Assembly (NCBI RefSeq): GCF_035083965.1
Contig: NC_089731.1
Coordinates: 4,751,001 to 4,815,000 of the forward strand
DNA: 64,000 nucleotides
Source of the DNA: Branchiostoma lanceolatum
Taxonomy: Eukaryota; Chordata; Leptocardii; Amphioxiformes; Branchiostomatidae
Reading direction: 5' to 3'
In this document: one piece after another, positions 12,371 through 22,740 of the stretch
How positions within the stretch are numbered: position 1 is the stretch's first letter
Layout: each line of letters starts with the position of its first letter
Notes under the pieces: model-generated
Told to the model about the DNA's origin: nothing
What the model saw: the letters and a program-made list of their open reading frames with translations, nothing else
Databases searched by the model: none
Program-made: the position numbers and the translations under genes

Positions 12371-13006
12371 ATACTCACTAGCGACCAAAATACTCATGAA
12401 TAGTGTAAATACATTTATCTGATGAAATGGTGTGTTTTGCAAGTCTTCTGTGTTTTGCTGTCTTTCAAATCCTACTTTTTATGTATGTATGTATGTATGT
12501 AGAAGACCAGCATAACTTGAGAGGGCCTGGATGGATTGTCTTGGTATTTGGTATGTGGGTAGGTCTTGGTGAGACATGGAAATGATTAGATTTTGGGCCA
12601 CCATTCACCATGCACATTGATGCAATTTATAGACTTAGGACATCGAGGTTCATCTTTTGTCTGTCACCCAACAGATACACCATCGAAGTCACATGCCTGA
12701 TGACGTTCTATAACTACCCTCACGACAGACAGTTTTGCAACGTGCCCATTTATATCGGTATGTATCTGGCCTGTGTTTACAGATTTCGCGCTGTCAGGGG
12801 CTGATTGAGCATATTTATTTATTTCTCTATTCTGTATTAAACATTGCATGCAACCAGACAATACATAGTGGGGCGCCAGGAAGAAAAGCTGATGTTGCGG
12901 ACCACTCAACATTGCAATAGAATTGAATGCAACAATTGGGCATCCTTCCCGAGAGCTTTCGGCCATACCTCTAACTCGGAAGAACCACTCCCAATCTTAG
13001 AACTAC

Positions 13007-13095
13007 CAATAGAAGCTCAGAATTCTTTATCACTCATGAAAATCAGTCCAATAGGAGCTCAGGATTCTCTGTCACTATGGAAACCAGTCATTACA
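13007..13095. repeat. Short tandem duplication in receptor 2 intron 5
   Basis: Two diverged ~44-bp units share AGCTCAGxATTCT, TCACT and AAxCCAGTC blocks in the same order. No function is apparent. Confidence 0.5.
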
Positions 13096-15767
13096 GCTTC
13101 CAACACCATGGCAACAGATAATTCTGTCTTGCAATAGTTGGTTCATGTTAGCACGTGTGTATAAGTCAATTGCAACAGGATTAGAATGTTCCCAATTCTC
13201 CTGACTCTCAAACTCCTATAAAGGCCTAAAGATTTAGTCAGGTATGCATCCAGTCATGTCTTTCTTGCTGTTTATATCACACTATATCGATGACCGTTGA
13301 TTTGATATGTACCAGTTGTTAACTACTTTCAGATTTATGATGATTTTTCGATATCGATTCTAACTTTCGAATTTGAGTTATGCTGTTATTCATCATCCTG
13401 CAGACTCAATTGGTCTGATATTACTGCATTTATGTCGCATCGTATTATCAAGTGAAAATAGACCTGGCGCCGCGTTGAAAACCACCAATGGGCGATATTT
13501 GTACCCCCGGTGAAACTGAATGGCATTTCTTTGGGTTCAGCCGGAGGGGTGATTGCTACCTGGACCTTGCCACCTTACTGGATGAAGACTCACTCGGTCG
13601 TTGCCATGAACATGCAGCGGGCCCGCTCCATGTTCCTCGTAGACCACGTGGAGTATCTCAGTTACATTGGCAGCAACTCGTTCCCTGGTAAGCACTTTAA
13701 TAAAGAAGTTACCCTCAACGTTTCCTGATGTATACAATACTAGTATTTGAGTAGTCACTTCTTACAACAACGTCATTCACCGTCCAGGTCACATGTACGT
13801 CTCCGAGCCTCTACCATGTATTTGCAAGTAGCATTCGGGCTTGAACTGACAAAAAAGGAAACTAATATGTCAGTATCAATGTCATGAGAATAACGTGTGT
13901 GTGTGAACTATCTACTAGTAGGTAAACACGTCCCCCGGCAAGGAATTCAAAACTACCAGTTTGATCTTCATGGAGATTGACCACGACGTATGTGCAATAA
14001 AGGTTTTCATTCCTTCATTTATCCCAGAGGAAACCTGCATCTACCAGAAGGGCCTCTGTGACTATGAAGGATCTGAGAGCTGTTACATGACGGACTTAAG
14101 ATGTTCGGAAGCGGAGAACCAGAACAATTCGCTGTGCATCAAGTGCAACAATTTCGGAGGAAAGTGTAGATCGTATGAAACTTCAAACTGTTCTTCGGTC
14201 ATTAAAAAAGGTAGGTGGCTCATGGCATGCCCAGGCTGTTGGAGGGGGGGGGGGGAGATCGTGTGGGGGGGAAGGGGGTGGGTCTTGAAAACCCACCGGT
14301 GGCAACGTGATCGTGAAGTTAGGGTTCTGAACTTATATCCTGAAGGTTCTTGGTTCAAATCCCTAGCCCCTACGTATACATTAAAGCATATTGCTACCAC
14401 ATCTGCAGCACATAACTGCAGACACGCACCAAGAAAAATTAACAAACAAACACACCTACGTTTTACAGGGATTAAACAACGCTATTTATAGATAGAGTAG
14501 ATCTACTGATAAAAATAATTTCTTCCATGTGCCTTTTACAGTTTCACCGGTCAATTTGTACTTCCCTACGCTGGAGTTCAGATTTAAACTGACCCGAAGG
14601 TACAGCTACCATCTACTCAAGACGTACGTCCCCTCGTTCAGTGTGGTCGGCATGTCCTGGGTGTCCTTCTGGATCGACCCGTCTTCAGCTCCGGCCAGAA
14701 CTGGACTGGGAGTGACCACTGTCCTCACCATGGTTACACTGGTGAGTGTATCCTTCTGCTGAATACTGGAAAAAATGTTATTGTAAGGTCTTATTTTAAA
14801 GCAGTACTGTCAATCTTTTTGCAGCTTGAGAAAGAGTAATAATCTTAAAACTCCAGCACAAAGACCTGATTTATTGAATTATTAACCATATTTTTTTATA
14901 ATTTCAGGATGTGAAGAAAATTGGTGAACGTTTCCAAAATTAGGGCCAACTTTCTGTATGTTGTGCTTAAATTTCAGTGCCGGTCCCAATTCAGCATAAA
15001 TCGCATCCCAAATCTTGGCAATCGCTTGTCATAATCACTGATGTGTTGTGTAGGTAACAATTTATCATTTTCCTCTCGGTCTGTTTGCCTCCACAGAGCG
15101 GGAAAGTCGAACCAGCTCCAGAACTGAACTACATCCGGGCTATCGACGTCTGGATGCTCGGCTGCAAACTCTTCGTCATTCTGGCTCTGTTGGAGTACGC
15201 ATGCGTCAACTTTACCGTCTCAACATAATCGAGAAAGGTTAGTTTTGTTTGCAACCCAAGAGCGCTGGAGTCGTGTGCACTGTTTCAAATATTCATCATG
15301 TCAGTCGCAAAAAAACAGCACAGTAATTGATAGGAGCACCAGTGACCCGGTGTTTTTGTATGAAATGCAAATCGTAGCGAAGCCGTGTTGCACTCATTGC
15401 ACTACGTATACTGTTTGCCACTTGAAAAAGCACAGTGCAATTGCGCATGGCCGCTTAACCTGCATTTACAATAATAGAAAACAACTGATTTGTGCAAAGG
15501 CAATGTTTTAAGCTGGAATCATTTTTCGCATCCCTGCAGGTGGACGAAATACTTGCTGGTCTTAACAAACAACCAAGAATGTCTGAGAGTAAACCGGAAG
15601 TGACGTTTCCCGCACAGGAAGGGCATGGAAACGAGGCACCTTGCAACAACCAACTCACTCAGTTGGCCAAGAGCCGGCCCCACAACATGGACCACGTGTC
15701 ACGTGTGCTCTTTCCAGTTGCTTATATTGTCTTTGTTTGTACATATTTTGTTGTTTACATGTATTAG

Positions 15768-16944
15768 AGATAATGAGGAGTGTTCGAAAAAACTATTGTG
15801 TAAATGCATGCAGCATGGCTAATGCTAGGGTCACATTGCCAAGCCGGGGCCCGACCGGGCTGTTTGAAAAAACAAAGAATAAAAGCTGCATATCAAGTAC
15901 ATACATAGCGTATGGTAAGGAATAATTTTTAAGAGTTTTGTGTGTTTTGTTGTCTCCTATAACAGAGTTTTCGTTCCCGCAAGCTGCCCGGCCGGGCCCC
16001 GTGTTGGAAATGTGACCCTAGCATAAGGTGGGGTTATGGACACACTGTTTGTTGTGCAGTATGGATAGACGGGGTTTATCAATCTGAGAAAGAATTTCTT
16101 GCAAGAAAACTTATGATTGTGAGGGACTTCTCAACTTTGTACAGACAATAATGGGTGATGAAAATGGTAAGAATCTTGTCTATGTCTATTGAAATGCATA
16201 TTGGAGAGCAGACAACTAGTCATAGTTGTGCAAGTTGTCATATTATATAATATGTATGTCGTGTGTATCAATTGATGTATGATGATGAAGATATCTGATA
16301 TCTAATTGCATGTTGTAAAGCCAGCAAAAGTGCAGAGTATTTCAAAGCTTGTAGAAATTTTCATGTTTTGAATGCATTTTTTTCTGCATGAAAAATTTGA
16401 TGTCCATGAATGACAATTGTAACAATGATAATAAACACATCAACACAAGAGTTAAGTTTAAGAATACACTTATATTCTGACATTTGATGAAACATATACA
16501 TCCAATTTTTCAAAACTTTAGTTTCTCTCTTTCCTCCGTATAGTATATTTATCATTATGATAGTAATCAACTTTGTCCTCCTGTCCTTTTACAATTCGCG
16601 CGCAAGCATCGGTTCGGTCTGTGGAAAGTACAGTTCGCATATGTGTGTTCAATCCATTGGTCCACAGGTTACCCAGCTAAGCTAGAAAGTCCACATCAAC
16701 AGATTTGTAGCGCATACGTTTTAAAGGCATTACGCGTGCAACACTGCCACGGGTAAAAGACTGCACTTTGGTGATGGACGTTGATTTTTGATTCCTCAGC
16801 GTGATGTCAATAATGTTCGACAGCTTTCTCATCAACGGTGCCAAAATGTAATATCGAAACGCATCAAATAAATAGGCCTTGGTGCATGGCCGTGTCATCC
16901 ACCGATCAGGGACGCCACCATGCGTCAGCAGTTGGCACTGCAGC
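15768..16944. other. Spacer between receptor 2 and the EF-hand gene
   Basis: Besides the MITE at 15823-16023 I see only AT-rich sequence. The two genes converge here, so it should hold both 3' UTRs. Confidence 0.5.
15823..16023. repeat. MITE with GCTAGGGTCACATT terminal inverted repeats
   Basis: The left end TGCTAGGGTCACATT is repeated as its reverse complement at the right end, AATGTGACCCTAGCA. The 200-bp interior has no ORF and carries CCCGGCCGGGCCCCG near 15990. The AATAAA near 15877 inside it may serve as a poly(A) signal for receptor 2. Confidence 0.75.
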
Positions 16945-19900
16945 TCACTCGCTGTCAGAGGAGTCAGAGCTCATTCCCATATTTCCCGGTGGACAGTGCA
17001 GCTGTTGGATCGCAACTGTCGCGGCGCGCATCATCTGGTCCTGCTGAAGCGTCAGCAAGTTTGGGTTCCTTCTGATGCCTTCCACGAACTCGCGCATCTG
17101 AAGTTTCCCGTCCCTGTCCTTGTCCAGATCCTCGAAGATGCGGTCCACCATCTCCTCCAGGGCTGGCTCCAGGTCGTCCAAGTCCTGACAGGTGGCCTCG
17201 GGAGACCGGAGCTCGATCACCAACTGAAACGGCAGTAGAAATTCATTATAGGTACCTCTTGATCTACTTTTCATTGCTGTGAATTGCTCAATTACAGTGA
17301 AAACAATACAAAAATGTGGTCCTGTGTTTCAGATCCCAGGTCACCAAGGCCCTGATAGGTGACCTTGGGAGACCGGAATTCGATCTCCAGCTAAAACGAT
17401 GTCAGTATAAGTCCGTTGTAGCTACTTCTAGATCTACTGAATATACATTGTTTAGTCTCTTATTATTGTTGGTTGACAACATACTCGTAAATATGACAAT
17501 CATTTACGTTTGAGACGCATTTGTAATGCTGCAGCAGCGACGCCTAGCTGCAGCGTGAAGTATAGAACCAGTCATTGTTGGCATGACGAAGGTTTGTGAC
17601 AGACTATCACCGAATTGAAATATCGGTCGTTGTGTATTTCCTTGGTTGCAATGCATTGATACTCACATCTAGATCTACTTTTTGTTTCTGTGAAGTGACA
17701 CAGGGAAATTGAGTCCTGCATTTTCACACTTAGGCATAATTTCTCAAGTGATCTGAATATACAGTACATTAAATGACGAATATATCAACGACTATGTGTA
17801 CGTATGACTGATCCTATTTCACAGAAGGCACCTCATTTATAAGAGCGACCTATATGTCCTCCAGCATTATGCATTTTCTTACATGCGTCAGAACTGTACG
17901 TCCAAAGTACAAGCATTGGCCATTGCTATTACCTTATCATACATATTGTATGGCCTACTGTGTATAAGTCCCCCTTTCCACTAGACAGCGATCTTGCTGC
18001 GATCTCACTGCAACCTAAATTGGATTCGTGTAATCCTTGACTTAATTGGGATATCATGCAAAATGTAAAAGTATGCCCGAAAAGACAACAAAAGGCACTA
18101 AGCGTGTAAAAAGATTCGTTTTTTATGTACGAAATAAGTTGAGCCCTCTGTCAAATTTTAGGTCGTAACGCGGTCGCAGTGCGAATGTGTGTAACGCATT
18201 GGTTGCTGCAGTGAAGGCTTTATAGGCGTCATTGGTGCATAACCACTGTGCACTATGTAACATAAGCCTGCCGTCAAGCGGCAACTTCAATGATTGCACG
18301 GTTGCAAAAGCAAGGAAAGCTACAAGTGAGGATAGCCTGTGTTTACACAATCTCTCTGACCGAGGGGTACTGATCCCCTCCCTAGGGGCCGGTTACTGTC
18401 GGGCTGACCGCTAGGAGCGCGATTTAGTCAGGCTACAAGTGAGGGTATTCCCTACAGCTGACAGTCTAAGCTGCTAACAAATGACCGACATCTTCTTCTT
18501 GTTCGGTTTTAAGCCTCTTAAGTACCGTGTCGAAATGTCTATCCGGCTCTGCGTGGGTCGGCTCTGAATCTCAGCTGGGGAGGTATGCTGGCGGCTGATA
18601 CTGTGACGAACCCCTTGGCTAAATGTTTATTGAAAAATTGGGCTGTGGTAATAAAGAATTCGTTTGAGATAAAAGACGTAATATTGACATTGCCCTTTCA
18701 CGCCCACGTTAAGCTAAATCACTACATAATCATGACACTTAGATATAGCTGGACAATTAGTCATTAATATGAACTTGTCATTGAGTTGCGAGACGACTAT
18801 CTATCATCGTGTTTCACGTGTTCAAGTACAGCGTTGAAAAATTAGTGCTTTGGAGAAAGACAGAGTGTATCTGCAGGATGCGTACAGATACAAAACGTAA
18901 ACGTATCAAGTACAAAAAACGAAGACTAAATCTGTACGTTATTCTCCAAGTTGCAGACATCCAAGAAGCTAAAGTTTGTTAACAATTAATTTCAAAAGTC
19001 TCAACAATCCAGCCTTGAGTGATTACCAGCTGAAGAAAGGGCAAGTAGATTAGTCACACGATGCTGGACGTAGTGGTCGCTGTGGATCCGCTAAGCCTCC
19101 TGTAGTGAGCATGGCTGGTTACAGACTAGTGCACAGCTGTGATAAGGTTCTTCCTGCAGCATCATCAGTCGGGATGGCTGCGGTTAGTCTCCGTAACTTA
19201 CGTCATCCAACCGGAAACTTTTCATGTCGCTGCCTCATAGCTTAGGTTTTCCATTATGAGGTACCTCGAGGCTTAGGTTTTTTTTTTCTGTTTTGGATGA
19301 AGCATTCTCATACGAACAGACATCTAGACGCTCATCCGTAGCAAAACGAGGAAGAGAAATGGATAGAGACAGAGATAGCTAAATTTAAGAGAAATACAAA
19401 CAGACAGACAGTGACAAAGAGAGAGATAGAGCTTTTCTCAGATGTTTCTCAGCAAATACATCAAAGTCGTCTCCTTGCTGGGAGTCCCGTTTGATTTCGT
19501 TTAGAAGAGTGTAATGCGGCATTTTTTTCAATAGGAAGGGGTTTTAGACTTTTTGGTAGATGACAATCATTGGACGTGTTCGAGATGTTTTAATAATGAT
19601 AATCAACAACTCGGTGGACACTAGAGAGCTCGAGTATCATCGGTAACCTTTGAGTGCAGCTTAAGTCCTTAATTCCCTGATTAATGTTCTTAACAGGAGG
19701 CAAGTAACCTATGGCGACTAGCAAATAGATCAAAGTCATCTTCTTGCAGGGAGCCCATTTCTATCCCCAGTTTATAGAATGGCGTTGTGTGGCAATATTT
19801 TTCAGTAGCGGGAGATATCATTAGACCTGTTTTGCAGATGTAATCAGCACCTGCTTGTTTGTCTTTTGATCATGCACTTTAATGGCCAACTGTTGACGGT

Positions 19901-22009
19901 ATTCTAAATCTTGATTGAAACTGTCCATACAGGACAAGTGGGGTCGTTTGGTCCTGATGTCCTCAGTTCGAATCCTGTCATGTCACCGATCTTGTGCCCC
20001 TGGCAAAGGCATTTTACACGACTTTCCTCGCTCCATCCAGGTGTGAAAATTATTTTTAAAAATATTGAATTTGGTTGGGGAGAAATGCGGTGGAAGGAGA
20101 TGGATGGGCTCCGTGCTGTGGACACATTGGGTAACAAGCCGCTGCCCCTTCTGCCTCAAAAGTCCACGGGACCTTTACCTTTTACACATGTACAGGAGAG
20201 ATGTGAGCAGAAAATGCACAGCTGTGGGTTAATGCAAAATTGGCCGAGATCCAGCTAACGTTCCTAACATTCACAATTCCTCTAGAAGCGGAAAGTCAAC
20301 AAGGCGTCTGTACATAAAGGCGGTCCTCGATAGCTACTAGGCTCTTCAATGATGGGTGGCCCCGTCCGACACGCAGGTTTTACCAGACGTTGGGCTGAAC
20401 AAAAAAATGTTGTATTTGCGGTAAGCCGACCTTAGCAAAAACCGACCGACCCTAGCCTTATTTCATTGGATGGACATGCAGTTTTCCATCTGAAATCTGA
20501 GAGATGAACCAAACCAGAATCCCATGTAGTCTTGCAAATTTTCCTTCCACACTCTGTTAATAGATTGCGGCTTTGAAAGGCTGATGTAAAAATGTGCACT
20601 AAACATTGTACTACTTTTTTCAGTTCATTGATATAAAACTGATGCTTGCACAATGTTTATGTGTATCTGTATAATTGCAATTCGATGTTAAAAATACTGG
20701 TGTTCTGAAGCACTTTAATTTTACATTATCAAACAGTATTTGTTGGATCGCTTGGAAAAAAAACGGGAAAAAAAGAGAGTCCCTACCTACTGACCCTATT
20801 TATTTCAGAACCGTAATCGGAAACACATTATGTTTTCCCTAGGCCATAGACAGACATTCTCTGGTAATTTCGCAATCATGGTAATGAGGCATGAAGGTTG
20901 CATACGGAAGAGTTATATTCATATTCTTGGATGTCAAAATAAACGCACTACCGTTACAAGCTATGTATCGCGTTTACCCCCGAGTCCCGATATCACTGTT
21001 AATTACAGGCACTGCTCAACAGAGCAGACAAACAGATCAACTCATTAATAAGGAAGTGAGTAATCTATCACTGTACTGTGCAACAGTCTGAGTAGGTATA
21101 GATATAACATTCCATTGTTGCTATCTAGTCAGCAAGACATGCTTATACAACTCTGTGCATGAATATCTAATTACCTAGTACGCAATTGCTTCATCCGCTA
21201 AATCCATGAATACGACGTTATTTCACCGGATGTAAAGTGCCTTCAAGTTATTAGAAAGCTATTGGTAATATAAAAGGTACAAAACTCTGTCGCGGAATAG
21301 AAATTTCAAGCATTTGAAATCTAATTCAAGTGTGTTTAACTAACGAAATGGCTAATGTCAATTGACTTTTAATTTATTTGTTGTTTACCTGTATTAATTT
21401 CAGATTTTGTCATTTGCAAAACGCAACGAATAAAGGTCAACTAGCATTAATATTTAATTGGACACCCAAGAGTAGCAGATGGACAACGGGTGTGACGGAA
21501 ACATGTTGCCAAACTTGCCAAACAAAGCATCAAGTCTCAGAACACTAGACTTTAAAATAAATAAGAAGGCTCACCTTTAGTACATTGTACAGTTCCACTC
21601 GAGAGATCTCCCCGTTACCGTCCAGATCGTACATGTTGAACGCCCACTTCAGTTTCTCCACTACCGAGCCCCTCAGTAGCGCGCTCATGCCTGTCAGGTA
21701 CTCTTTGAAGTCTACCGTCCCGCTGCCGTCCCTGTCGAACGCGCGAAAGATTCTTTTAGCCATCGCTGTCTTCCTTCCCTTCTCTCCTGATGCAAAGTAA
21801 GCCACGTAGAAATGCACGAATTTCTCCTCGGTTAAGATGCCATCCGGGCAGTCGGTGAAGAACAGCCGGTACCATTTCTTGACTTCGGACTCTCTGAAGT
21901 TGGTGATGCGCGTCAGGTGTTCGACAAGATGCCGTTTCTCTCGCCTCCGCCGTCCGTCGTTTGTTCGCATGTCTATCTGGTCCTGTAGTTTCGATAACAG
22001 GCCTCCCAT
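16945..22009 (-). CDS. EF-hand calcium sensor, neuronal calcium sensor-like
   Basis: Two coding exons on the minus strand, 22009-21575 and 17223-16945, joined in phase 0 (LYNVLK then LVIELRS), give 237 aa. This is a Ca2+-binding sensor of the NCS/KChIP type; its partners are unknown. Seen: FRAFDRDGSGTVDFKEYL (EF-hand 2), LKWAFNMYDLDGNGEISRVE (EF-hand 3), DLDKDRDGKLQMREFVEG (EF-hand 4); the first EF-hand (FTDCPDGILTEEKF) is degenerate, as in NCS proteins. I chose the ATG at 22009 because it gives MGGLLSK, an N-myristoylation motif (Gly2, Ser6); an alternative ATG at 22018 would add MSK and remove it. The tail MSSDSSDSE is acidic and serine-rich. The intron (4.35 kb) holds an exon-like copy of the last exon at 17292-17390. 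A TATA/CRE arrangement lies upstream at 22624-22684. Confidence 0.85.
17292..17390 (-). pseudogene. Duplicate or alternative terminal exon of the EF-hand gene
   Basis: Minus-strand acceptor CGTTTTAG precedes LEIEFRSPKVTYQGLGDLG, clearly homologous to the true last exon (LVIELRSPEATCQDLDDLE). It then leaves the homology and stops at TAA (17294-17292) after 32 codons. Phase 0 matches the upstream exon. If used, the protein would lose EF-hand 4. It is either a relic of tandem duplication or an alternative terminal exon. A further block resembling the intron next to the true acceptor recurs near 17670-17715. Confidence 0.6.
17975..18190. repeat. Degenerate MITE, same family as 35740-35995
   Basis: The interior (AGACAACAAAA, then CTCTGTCAAA) matches the element at 35740-35995 in order and spacing. 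The inverted terminal repeats are eroded. It lies in the intron of the EF-hand gene. Confidence 0.5.
19905..20195 (+). mobile_element. tRNA-derived SINE with deuterostome-type core, copy A
   Basis: The B box AGTTCGAATCC (19975-19985) is followed by a core with ACGACTTTCCTC and CCATCCAGGTGT, then TTGGGGAGAAATGCGGTGG and GATGGGCTCC. Copies at 32455-32760 and 47520-47765 share the same order. Such cores are known from deuterostome SINEs, including amphioxus. Confidence 0.7.
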
Positions 22010-22740
22010 TTTCGACATACAGCGAGTAGTAGCTAGCAAGACAGCATTTGGCTGAGTTTTGACGGCACTGCAAAGCGTAATCCTTCTCCTGTTGCTTCAG
22101 TTGTTACCAAGGCTACAAAGACAAATGTACATAGCCCTCAGCGTAAAGCTACATTTTACAAATTCTCCCAAATGAGTTCTGAAACACGAACCTGAAAACT
22201 GAAGCGTATCAAATCTCCTAAGCTTTCTGCAATGACAAGGTACAAAGGATAAAAGCTACAAAGCTAGTTGAGATTCACACCCAGTCCTACAGGTGACTAA
22301 AGGAAAGACGAAATGGAACGTCTCGACGGGAACCGTGATTTACATATTCAAATCAAAGCCCATTTACAAACGAAAAAGATAGCCGTGGGTCACCACGAAG
22401 GCGATGAATGTAGGTTGTCTATTCCCCTGTTGTTGCAGGATCTGGCGCGACGTCCAGAAGCCGCGAAGATCGATCATGTAGACAGAACGAAATCCCACCA
22501 AAGGGCAGTCCTTACCGCGAAATTGCTCTTCCAGTGTGCACTGCTTTGAAGCGAGGCAACCAGGCAGGATCAGCTTACGGACCGCGAGGGTAAGGTAGTA
22601 CTTAACGGATGACGGCACAGCCCTATATACCCACAAGTGAGCACCGGAGCTTCACGCCCGCTGCACCCAGGCAGTGTGACGTCAACAGACACGGATCAGG
22701 ACATCCATCCACCTCAGAGCCTGTGTCTCTTGAGTAAGTA
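22010..22740 (-). promoter_or_regulatory. Putative promoter and 5' UTR of the EF-hand gene (TATA + CRE)
   Basis: Upstream of the minus-strand start codon, TATATA lies at 22624-22629 and a perfect CRE palindrome TGACGTCA at 22677-22684, about 50 bp further upstream in the gene's direction. The TATA would place transcription start near 22595, giving a ~590-nt leader. A CRE would suit a neuronal, cAMP/Ca2+-responsive gene, but this is motif evidence only. Confidence 0.35.

Larger units (their letters stand above)
10328..15767 (+). pseudogene. Cys-loop anion-channel subunit, copy 2, with premature stop after M3
   Basis: Tandem paralogue of the gene at 2392. Coding exons: 10328-10422, 11136-11257, 11387-11448, 11830-12032, 12675-12757, 13541-13687, 14028-14210, 14542-14741, 15097-15237, 15540-15767, each in the same phase as its counterpart. 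The start gives a signal peptide (MCRNLMFFLLLIYIEATSG). Seen: YDNETRP, Cys-loop C168-x13-C182 with YPHDRQ, the eight-cysteine exon 7 (C241-C292), M1, PAR then the same M2 as copy 1, and M3. Codon 409 is TAA (15226-15228) where copy 1 has CAG. After it the frame stays open through exon 10, including a good M4 ending at TAG 15765-15767. Read strictly, the product is 408 aa without the cytoplasmic loop and M4; ignoring the TAA it is 487 codons. All splice sites look intact, so this may be a very young pseudogene, a polymorphic allele, a sequence error, or a truncated functional form. Confidence 0.8.

Noticed and set aside
21545-21574. Extension of the calcium-sensor exon into VSLLIYFKV
   Set aside because: It reads past a good GTGAGC donor at 21574; the family continues directly at the downstream exon in phase 0.
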